A stretch of DNA of 64,000 bases from Prosapia bicincta (taxonomy: Eukaryota > Arthropoda > Insecta > Hemiptera > Cercopidae). The translations under genes and the position numbers were made by a program. Numbering within the stretch: the first letter of the stretch is position 1; every line of letters begins with the position of its first letter. This document shows, piece by piece, positions 54,011 through 64,000 of the stretch. The notes under the pieces were generated by a model that saw only the letters and a program-made list of their open reading frames with translations, was not told the origin of the DNA and did no database searches. The stretch is taken from positions 206,557,841 through 206,621,840 of the forward strand of contig JBAIZL010000001.1 of the NCBI GenBank assembly GCA_036971475.1, read 5' to 3'.

Positions 54011-57000
54011 CCTCTAAAATCTATAGCTTGTTTCTAGATGCATAAATGGCAACTTTTAAGCCCTTCTTATAGTTTGGATTACTCTTGTTCTGAACTTCAA
54101 TGCAGTGGCTGTCCAACTTCAAGTGTATTCTATAAGCTGGATTATAAGTTGGTTATTCTGCATTGGGGAATATTAGATTAAACATATTTTAGGTTTATAG
54201 AATAATATAACCAAAGGCCTTCAAATTGGAGCACAGCTGATGTCTACCGCAACTGTCTCGTCTACCATATTCAGTATTTCGTTATTTCATTTAATTATAT
54301 TTTCCATTAATAATGATGAAACATTGTGTTCAGTAACAAATAAGTTTTGACAACAAGATACGTTGTATTCAGCTCTCGTGTGTTTTTATTTTCATTCATT
54401 TGGAAGATTCAAACGGGAATAATTGCTACTTAAAATGTTTACAAATTAATCTTTTTTGTACAGTGTACTTTAAAAGTCTAATAAATTTACTTAAAACATT
54501 GGACTGTGTATTTAATATGTTTAGCTTGCCTATAGTATCACTTACTTTTTGTTTCTTATTAGGACGGGAGCTTCGCCAGATGTGTTCCATTGTCAACTCA
54601 GATTGTCACTGTATCTAACTAATAATACGTTTTTAGATGAAGAATTTATTTTAATAAGAGTTAAAATGATCCATATAAACTTTATTGTATTACTGTCCGG
54701 ATAAATATTGACAAACTTATGTAATAACTTTGACATAAAATTAAGAGTTGTATTTCTATAAATTTGCAAGGTCATTTATATTTTAAAAGTGGATTAGAAT
54801 AACTAGGATACAGCGTTTTCTTAATTTCAATGTTTCAGCTGCTTTCACCTGTAAAAAGGTACGTTGCAATCCCCGTAAGTATTTCCTGAGGGGAATAAAT
54901 TTCCCTTGATTCAATGAGCTATTCCACGACTCTTACCGAACAGTTTCACCCTCACACCTCTTCAACACTTATCTTCTATAAGGTAGATACAACCTAATTA
55001 AAAAAAAAAAAAAAACAGAAGAACAAACTATATACCTACAAACCCATTCCAGTAATATTATCTGAGCTTTAAAACGAAAATACTAAATGCTTAGCATGCC
55101 TGTATCAGGTGATACAGTGCTACAATATATAAATACAGTGCTCTGCTCCGTAAACCACCAAGTATTCTGTATGTTTTATTCATTTTCCAGTATAAATGAG
55201 AATACAAAGAGAGTGCAAGACACTCTCTCTAGAGACTCCATAACAAGGTAGTTATAAGAAAATACTGTTCCCTACCTTCTAACATACGGATATCTAAGCA
55301 CCCAGAGCACCTATATCAATCAACTCGATGTTCCACCAGAGCTTTTTATTTTCCCTTCATTTACCCAATAATTACAGTTCTGTTTCATTTTACCATATAC
55401 GATGCAATATACGATGAATATTAGGCTTGCATAGAGTTAAAACGAGTTTAAGGATATATACCAACGTTTAAGGCTCAGAACGAGGCTCCATCAAGATGCA
55501 AATTAGACCAGACGGTAGAGAAGGACTAGGGATTTATAACTAGTTTAAATGTATTAAGCTATTGTGGTTGGTAGTTTGACACTGAAATCCGCTAGTCGTA
55601 ATATATTGTTCAGATATTTGTAGAAATAAAATATACGATATTAGCGGAGTTTATAAATTGGAATTGCTTTTAGGGAATTGCACTCCACTATCTCTTCATT
55701 CGCAGAGCTTTCAATTACTTCAAGATAAAATACCCCTCTTTATCCTTTTCAACTCGATGTAATATTTTTACCCATAAATATACGATATACTTCATGCTCT
55801 TGTTAGATTCATAATGTAATTGAGTTTAAAATTACTAAAACATAAACGAATAAATAATTAAAGAGTAATTTGGTGTAAATATGTTTATTGTAAAGGTTCA
55901 GGGCAGACGCGCTGTAACAGATTAGCTGCCCTACATTCTAAACATTTGAAACCTAATTTAATACAATGATATTTTGACTTAATGAAATAAAGTAACTATA
56001 AGTAAAATATATTGAAAATAATTTTAAAAGAATTTTAATGAAGGTAAAATATGAAGTTTCCTACATGCAAATACAATTATACGTTAAAAAATATGATTAT
56101 TATTTTGTTGGTATTTCTAAATTCTGGAGAATTGAATGTTTTTAAGCACTTAATTTGACACTAAATTTACTGAAAATGTGGGATTTTTATAGTTTAAAAG
56201 TGAAGAGCTAGTATTATTTGATATGCCTAGGAGGGTTATGATCAGAATACCTGTGGTATTAAAGTAGGGACATAACCTTTCCCACGCGGTAGAGGATATA
56301 AATATTCGAAACACCTGTTTCCGATAACGGCATACCTGAAATTAACCTAATTATCACAGTCATGTGAATGTGCATAATTTTTACTCATGAACAAAGAAGG
56401 ATTTAGTAAAGAAATTAGGATTCGAGAAAAGAAAGTACATAATGATCCCGTGGTATTCGGATTAGGATTAAATTAATCATGTCATGATTAGTTAAGATAT
56501 TTTACCAAAGAAAACACCCTCAACTGGGGTTACCCGGTGCTTGAACAGGATTCTTAAAGGAAAAATGTTTTACTTTCAAAAGTGGCTCTATTTGTAAAGT
56601 AGTCAAATTCTATCTATCTAAATAGTTTCTGAAAATATTTTATAGTGGGTAAGAAAGGGGTTCGTTCAAAATATGCATACAAAGGATGAATATTTCTCGT
56701 TTTACTGTTTAATAAAATTTAAGAATAAAAGGAATGCACTCTATAAATACCGTTAATAATAATATATTATAGCAGCAGATGGCAATACATCACGAGCGTG
56801 TTATATTATCTAAAGGAAAAGCGTTGAGTTTTAAATAGTAATTCGTTCAACTCATAGTAATCTGCCATTTTATTACACCCTATCGAAATGTAATATATTC
56901 ACAGGTTATTTAACAAAGGGCAGAACAAAATTTTATGGTCTAGTTTACCGCTGTAGGCTTGGATATACAACCTGTTTATATGTAAAGATGTGACGAAAAT

Positions 57001-58098
57001 TGACACTGTAAAAGCACTGATGTACACGTGTCACAGTCAGTTTACTCTGACACCAATTTCCTGAAACTATGGTTCAGTACAATATTCTACCTAGTCTGAA
57101 CTCATTAAATTATTATAATAACGACCACACTTTGGAAATAGTGAATTATTTAAGCGTAGTGTTTGGCAATTTTGATTGTTTTTTGTCTGTGAATATTTTA
57201 TGTAATATTTGGGAATTGAGTTTATGTCAAATTATTGTATTCGTAAAACTTATAATTGTATAACATTAAGTCGAACGAAAAGTTTATCGCACTGTAATTT
57301 TCTTCCTATGTATTTTTCCAATCAGGAATGTTGAGATCTAATCTGTTTATATTGCACCCGTATTGGTTACAATATTCTCTAACATGTTACGTTATTTCAC
57401 GTTTCAAAGGCTTTAACAGGAAAATTGACAAGTAAAATCTATTGTTTCATGTTATTTTGGAAAGCTAATAATATTAAATTGTATGGTAAATAAACTAAAA
57501 AAGTCTGTTACAAATATCAGTTTTCAACTCATTCACATGGTAATAATACCTATTAGGAATTGAAAATATTATAAAATAAATCATCCAGTATAACTTCCTT
57601 GAAGTAAAAAATTAAATATTTTGATTTTTTCAGAAATTATCTACAACATATATAGATATAATTTAGACAACAAATATATAAAGCGTAAATGATTCTATAA
57701 TTGAATGTAAAGAAATGATAAATTTAGAAAAGCATTTAGGTATTATCAAGGAAATATAATAATACTATCCTATTGTGGTGTTCAAATTTTACCGGTTTTG
57801 AAATATTGAATTGTCCTAAGGGAGAATTGGTAAGTCCACACATAAGGCAAGTCTACTTAGGTAAGCGACCTTAGCTACTCATGAGACGAATAGTTTTATG
57901 CTTGTCTCAGTAACACGTGATCATTATGTATCTCCCTTATAGTAATGCTCTTATTTGTAATTAATGGATTAAGTCGTAACGTTTTTATTGCATCTTTACC
58001 AATCTAATAAAACTTTTATATTCGACATCTTTTAGAAGATATTGTTCAACAATATACCAAGTTATTATTTTTTTAATTTTAACATATTGAAAAGAAGA
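54011..58098. other. Unassigned AT-rich DNA
   Basis: No conserved motif, terminal repeat or RNA gene was seen in this 4-kb stretch. Frames of 60-75 codons at 54400, 54593 and 57069 look random. Confidence 0.45.
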
Positions 58099-59760
58099 TG
58101 GTTACTAAGCAGCATTTGGTAGAGTATTTTACGAAAAAAGGAAGAATAAAGAAATATGCTGAAAAAAACGATAGTGACAGAGAATGCCTTGTCTCAAGCA
58201 CAACCATCTTTTCCAAGTACACTAAGATAGATTGTTAGTGTGGAGCATAGCCTGTCTAACGTGTGAAAGCATTACCCCAACGAATCCATTTTCAATCTCG
58301 TGATGGGTGACTTATGTCATTCTCTAAACGGGGAGCGTATTGCCATCACCCGTGGTACCAGTATGGACGGGTTTTGCAACCTTACTGTAAGGGCTGGACT
58401 GATTACTGGCCCGTCCCTGGGACGAAACGAACTCTAAATATACATTAAGGTTCTACCGTTTATCGAAAAAAAATCGGTACCAGTAAAACTATCCTAACGG
58501 TCATCAAATCTCAAATAGATGTAATCAGTACCCCGTGTTTTTAGTTTGGTACAAGTATCGCAACTCCATCTACACTCGGTTGTTACTAAGGGCCGGACCA
58601 TCAGACGCGGGACCTGGCCTTGAGTGGCATAAGTAGGGTTGACTCTAGTTCAAGGCTGCAATATGTAATATTGCAACGTTTTGTCAGCTGTAGACCGAAG
58701 GCTGATATTTTGATCGTTTTAATTTGAAATAGTTATTCAGTATTCGTGTTTATATCCTTTAGCATAGCCTTATGTGGAAATACTTGTTGACGATTTTTTT
58801 TTTAATGTACCTACTCATGTGGCGCGTAAGGATATAATTATAACATAAATAATCAGTTGTTTAAATGGGCTCTGAATGAATATCTGACACATTAACGTTA
58901 ATTATTATTTAGCTACTCTAAACAAGCTTGATTTTTATTATATTCTATAAAAATTATTCAACCAAATACATAATTTACGGCAAATATTTCCAGTTTATTA
59001 CCATCCTAAGTACTGTAATTAATACTAACAGAAGGAAACAAAAAATATACTGCCTTGAGGACCAGAATGGTTGCGGGTCACAATATCCCACACCTCGTAA
59101 GCGAGTAGTAGGACCACTACAGCTAGTCTAGCCCCTCAGACGTCGGATGGGACTTACGGCGCTTTCCAGACTAGACGGGATGCCGTACCGCTAAATGTCG
59201 GCAAAGAAAAACTAAGCACTGGTCAAAGTAAACCGTATGAAGTACTGATACGCTGAGGTTGGCTGATAATACTGCAACGTTAACAACAATGGAAGCTGTA
59301 GCATACAGTAATATACGCCTACAGGATTGCTACATTGTGAACTGCGGCCGCTGTGTAGACTCTTACTTCTGATGATTGGACCTGTATGTAATGTCACCTT
59401 GGTATACAGACAACACTGTTTTTATGCACCTTGACCGTACTACTAGAAATAATATCTCTCTCGAGTAATGGTAACGCTGTAGTGGTCCTGAAGCGTTCTA
59501 GAACTGAGGAGATAGAAACGAATCTGCTGGAAGTACACGTCTTACTCAATAACCATTCCGTGACAAGTCTAGGCTTAGAAGTATCTGGTGACACATAGAT
59601 CTTGAGGCTTGAAAGAATCCAGACCCCAATGTTCGGGGCTAGACTAGTTAACGAGCGCGAGAGTCATGAGTTTGAGATTGAATTCGTGAGTGGAATGGTT
59701 TTACATTCTGCATTGTATAGGCTTAAACCTAAGTTGGACTCTAACGTAGATTGAGGAAAT
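58099..59760. other. GC-richer segment of unknown nature
   Basis: Composition is clearly less AT-rich than either side, with CCCGTCC, GGGACG and CCGGACC words around 58260-58660 and 59060-59660. A 47-codon ATG-started frame lies at 58099. No protein motif, tRNA or rRNA signature was recognised. It may be a decayed transposon or former gene. Confidence 0.35.
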
Positions 59761-60355
59761 TAAGACTCCGTACGATTTCGTTTTATCTGTACCATTTAAA
59801 TTCCTCGTTTCTGTTATCCTCACCCACACTCTATCACACTTAGTTTTTAGATAAATACATTACTATTTATTTACAATATTATCTCTTGAATTGTATATTC
59901 CATTACGTTCGGTGAATCTTAAACACAAATTTATGTTAAAATAAAGCGATTGCAAATAGATATAAATCTTTATATACCAATTTAATCTATGACTGTTTTA
60001 TTCTATGTGCTTCAAGTGTGAACAACATTACAAGGTAATAAAATCCAAAATAGTTGGTATCATTGGTTTCATTTCCACTATTCCCTTAAAACGCCTTAAG
60101 GTGAAAGACTTAAGGCATGGTCGGGCCGAATATGGTCGAAGTTGCTGTTTAACCAGCAATGGTCTCAGTAATAAGACTCACAATAGTTTTATGCAAATGT
60201 AGTGGGTTCTAACTCGTTCTCATAGTATGTATATAAAACATGGAAACTTCACGAATAGGCCAACAGTAATATCATATCCCTATAAATATGAATATCAGAC
60301 TATCACTATCATATTGGAAACCGAAAGAAACAGCATTTGAAAACTAATGCATATG

Positions 60356-60387
60356 TATATATATCTATATATATATATATATATATA

Positions 60388-60456
<69 letters not shown>
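60356..60456. repeat. (TA)n microsatellite
   Basis: TA run of about 100 bases with two interruptions (ATCTATAT). Confidence 0.97.
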
Positions 60457-60458
<2 letters not shown>

Positions 60459-60645
60459 TGATACGTATTCCTTCACGGATGGAAAAATATGATGAATAGT
60501 TGTTATATGGAGTACATCCGTTCATTCTGCAGTGCATAAATTCGCAGTTCCGACGTTTCGCTAGAATCTCATTTAGCATTGACGAGGTGAACCCAACAAC
60601 AGTTACTCGCTCTTCTGGATGTACTCCAGATAATAACTATTCATC

Positions 60646-60650
<5 letters not shown>
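60457..60650. mobile_element. TA-flanked foldback repeat, family F1, copy 2
   Basis: It shares with 14592-14895 the segments GCTGATACGTATTCCTTCACG (inverted there), GAGTACATCCGTT, CGCAGTTCC, CTAGAATCTCATTTAGCATT (with changes) and GAACCCAACAACAGTT. Both copies sit exactly between (TA)n tracts, here 60356-60456 and 60650-60712. Confidence 0.72.

Positions 60651-60712
<62 letters not shown>
60651..60712. repeat. (TA)n microsatellite
   Basis: TA run of about 62 bases. Confidence 0.97.
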
Positions 60713-60715
<3 letters not shown>

Positions 60716-61765
60716 AAACATGAGATGAGGAAATTCAATTACGAATTAAAGGAAATTATTACCTTATAGCGTCTTTTTTAATGTGTCACATATTTAATTC
60801 TCAGTGGAACTACTTTAATTGTTACTTTAATAATTGACATGAATTTATCTTCTAAGGGCATTTATATAATTGTTATTCTAGAAGTAGAAAGCTCTTGTTT
60901 TTTTGGAAACAAAGAACATTTTATATAAAATCTTGGGAAATCACTACCATTTCTTCATTAAATCGACAGAAATAGTCCAGAAGGTTGAATGAACGTAATT
61001 TCCATGGTTGGCTTCTTTTATTTTCAATGAAAAACGTTATTTCTCGTTTCAAGTCTGAAATTAAAGTAAAGCTTAAGAATTGTGAGACTTATAAATGAAC
61101 ATGCAATAAAATAGACACAAGGAAATAACATGGTTCGTTACAGCACAAAGTTAGCTTAGCTTTGTTTAAGTGGACAATAAAAATAAAAGACATATTCTCA
61201 AGTCGCATTACAACCTCCCCGCTGTCTTCTTCCTTCCTTTCTTATGGGTCTTAGAGTTACACTACCATTTTAATATGCAATTTTGTTATTGCCTTTAACG
61301 ATGCTGCTATTTCTCTAATGATAATTACTACTTCATAAATTGCGTTATATATGAAGCTGTTAGGATAGCTTTTGCTGTTCTAAATATAACTGGAAAGAAT
61401 CCTTTTCATAACACGCGTAGAAGTCACTGAGACAGTCGGGCAGTAGAGCTCGGTAAAATCAATAGCGGACTTACTGTCAGCTTAGATATATTATTGTTAG
61501 CAATGTAAACAAACATGCAACACAAAGATGGCCGATTTACCAACGTGAAACTAACACAGTCAACAAAAATAACTAGGAAAGGTTGGTTTAAACATTTAAT
61601 AGATTGTAATTGGGAAATACAACGTCTTTGACATTTTAGATTTGATATCTAAATTTAAACATTGGCCAACGTATGTCTATTTAAAAGCTCTAAATGTTTA
61701 ACCTTCGCAGTTAAGGTGGCGGTAATTTCCGCCTGAAAGTAAGTCCATTGGAATGTCTATAAGAG
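60713..61765. other. Unassigned AT-rich DNA
   Basis: No feature seen. Confidence 0.45.
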
Positions 61766-62270
61766 TACCTAAAGGTAAGTTGAACCGAGAATGGATTGAG
61801 GTCCGATCGCACTGCCTGGATCTTACAGTTCTCAGGAGGTAATGAGATGGACTCATGTTCACCTAGTCTGAGGACCAAGACCTTAGTGTTAGAGTCCTAC
61901 CTCTAGGTAAGGTTAACCGAGAATGAATTAAGGTCTGCCTTAATCAAACTGTTCTCACGATATAATAGAGATGTACTCATGGTCACCTAGTCTAAAGACC
62001 AAGTTCCTAGTATTAGACTGCCTAAAGGTATGGTTAACCGAGAGTAAATTAAGGTCCGATTGGACTGCCTGGATCAAACAGTTCTCAGAATCTAATGAGA
62101 TGGACTCATGTTTACCTAGTCTAAAGACCAAGTCCCTAGTTTTCGAGTCCGACCTTTAGGCAAGTTTAACCGAGAATGGAATAAGGTCCGAATGCACTAC
62201 CTGGAATGAATCGGCCTGACAGGGCTAGAGGTAAGAGGAAACTTGTAGTTTAGAAGGTTCTACAGGGTCT
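61766..62270. repeat. Minisatellite, unit about 120-132 bp, nearly four copies
   Basis: Units containing TTAACCGAGAATG, then GGTCCGA, CTGCCTGGAT, CAGTTCTCA, GAGATGGACTCATG and CCTAGTCTAAAGACCAAG occur from about 61780, 61910, 62030 and 62163, with moderate divergence. Confidence 0.88.
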
Positions 62271-62365
62271 CAAGTACAAGGTTTAGAAGGTCTCGAGTAG
62301 TTCTGTAAAAAAAGGTTTATTCCAAAGTGTCTATTTGGAGTTGTAAGTAAGTGTCTATGGTAGCA

Positions 62366-62420
62366 ACACTTACTTATGATTATGACTTTGCAATTGAAAC
62401 GCGTATAAGTCAATAAACGA
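62366..62420 (+). ncRNA. Degenerate hammerhead-like motif
   Basis: CTTATGA (62373-62379) takes the place of the invariant CTGATGA and is followed by GAAACGCGT. Flanks ACTTA and TAAGT can pair as stem I. Stem II is lost. It looks like a dead relative of the motifs at 49625-49812. Confidence 0.35.
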
Positions 62421-62632
62421 TTAATTTGTGAATTTTGTGTACGTCTATTATTTGTTGTAACATAACCTTCAAGCTTAGCTCGAAGAATAGTTGTATTAAT
62501 AGTTAGGATTATTCTTTTCCTTTAGGATTGAAGTGTCGTTTGTGACTTTTGGGGAGTATTGGTATCATTCAGATTCTGTGTTCAAGATCACGTTGTCAAA
62601 ACCTATATAAATGTTGATTCTTTGTATGTTGC

Positions 62633-62636
<4 letters not shown>

Positions 62637-62664
<28 letters not shown>
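62637..62664. repeat. (TA)n microsatellite
   Basis: Short TA run. Confidence 0.95.
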
Positions 62665-62667
<3 letters not shown>

Positions 62668-62884
62668 AATAGTTGTTTCACTGTGCGTTTTCTTGATCTA
62701 TTATACTCTCAATACAATATTTATCTTTAGCTATGTTGTATTAGGCCTATTTGTTTTTCTTATTTATTACCTCAAGGTTTTCGTAACAATTACGAGTTTA
62801 CGTTGACGTAAAAGTTAAACCGTTATCTTTCATTGATAATACAAAAATTATTGTAAAGGCTAATAGCAGAACTGAAAATTATTT

Positions 62885-63070
62885 GTCAAGTTAAAGTGCT
62901 CTTCAGAGTCACCATTTCCGGATGGAAACTAGAGCAACGCGAATAAACCATTTTGTCTGTTTTACGTGCTCAGTCATAAAAACTTTGCTGCTGCACTAAA
63001 AACTTCAATTTATTTAGAAATGCACACTCTTACAGCCTGCAATAAATATTTATCAGACAAGGTCGATATT
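62885..63070. repeat. Dispersed repeat shared with 20640-20830
   Basis: See the partner entry. The open frame of the other copy is not conserved here. Confidence 0.6.
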
Positions 63071-63504
63071 GTCTCTTTCGTAATAACTTGTAGAAGCCTT
63101 TCCCTATTATTTCATAAATATTTAAAGATTATTTGTTTTTTTAATGTTAGATGGTAGAACCATACTTTATTCAACATATTTACAATAAATAAAATCACCT
63201 GTCAGAACAAGTAAGGATTATAACGTATATGTCTTTTCGTCCTTATCTATACTATTTATTGTATGTATTACTCTTACATCAGCAAAGGGTCAAGAGTGTT
63301 GAGCGTTAAAATTACCAAGAAGCTGAAAACAGAGACAATGGCAATAATAATATCCATTTAAATATACTTGAAAAAACCTAAATAAGCTTTTCATTGCTTT
63401 TTTAAAGTAATAAAATTTGAAAAATCAAAATGAACTGGGAAATAGTAATTTAATTTATATTTGTGTATCTCAAATATTAAACAAACACATGCGCGCGCAC
63501 ACAC

Positions 63505-63544
<40 letters not shown>

Positions 63545-64000
63545 AACAAAACAAGTACAATACCAAGTAAAATAGTTTATAAGAATAATATGAATAACTG
63601 AATATAATACCATTGAAAACTACATAATACAAAATATCATTTCACGTTAATTGTAAACAAATAATCGATTGAATGTTTAGGCATATTGAGGAAACATTGA
63701 ATAAATAAGGTGTGAATGATAATTGATGATAAAAAATCGTAATGACTAATAATTTACTAAATTTAATCCTTTAAAATATTATTGGTTATTAATATTTCGA
63801 TTATATTGTTGGTGGTGTAAAAGTTACAAGTATATTTTTTCTATAAATAACTATGTCATTGCAGATAGAAGTAAATAACATCAAAAATTTACTAAATGTG
63901 GATATTTATATAGACTTAACATCTCCTTTTACACAACTGAAACCAATATTCATACTTTTAATACATTTTTTTACATAATTAAACAACGTAATGGTAATTT
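63071..64000. other. Unassigned AT-rich DNA with a CA repeat
   Basis: A CA-rich microsatellite with a few CG interruptions occupies about 63490-63545. The rest shows no feature. Confidence 0.6.

Noticed and set aside
58250..58700. Possible tRNA-derived SINE or rRNA fragment
   Set aside because: GC-rich words hinted at an RNA gene, but I could not find a convincing A box plus B box, a cloverleaf or a conserved rRNA core.

Overview
The window looks like intergenic, transposon-rich nuclear DNA of an animal, most probably an arthropod. It is AT-rich, full of (TA)n and (CA)n microsatellites, has no operons or long open frames, and carries piggyBac, Harbinger-MADF, Penelope-like and Polinton/Maverick-type sequences. 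No intact host gene was recognised. No database search was possible, so all family names rest on motifs read by eye.

The backbone is a large, old inverted duplication. The left arm is about 3955-12540. The right arm is about 17045-25295, interrupted, then 45532-48830. The arms differ at many sites and by indels. The 4.5 kb spacer holds two oppositely oriented Penelope-like reverse transcriptase fragments and a foldback repeat between (TA)n tracts. Because each arm preserves the other's pre-insertion state, insertions can be dated relative to each other: a Harbinger-like element (6208-7655) is absent from the right arm, and a 159 bp satellite plus a decayed piggyBac (23471-25240) are absent from the left arm.

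The centrepiece is a 20224 bp element at 25302-45525, inserted in the right arm. It has 6-bp target duplications (AATGTT), termini 5'-AG...CT-3', and exceptionally long, almost identical terminal inverted repeats of about 6.25 kb around a 7.7 kb unique core. The left arm keeps the empty site with one AACATT (8371-8376). A fragment resembling the N-terminal region of Polinton/adintovirus-type DNA polymerase B lies in the repeats. This makes it a derived, probably non-autonomous Polinton-like element or endogenous virus relative. Each repeat also carries a duplicated TATA-promoter block, an IAP-type RING-finger frame with extra partial RING copies, a small unrecognised gene (about 90 aa; intact on the right, frameshifted on the left) followed by three perfect hairpins, and a decayed second set of the same RING, small-gene and hairpin modules. 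The core has a lysine-rich 146-aa frame with its own TATA box and poly(A) signals.

To the right (48900-64000) lie two foldback repeats carrying hammerhead-ribozyme-like motifs, a 1.85 kb satellite of 12-bp units, a perfect 55 bp x 6 tandem array, a second copy of the TA-flanked foldback, a 120-130 bp minisatellite and unassigned AT-rich DNA.
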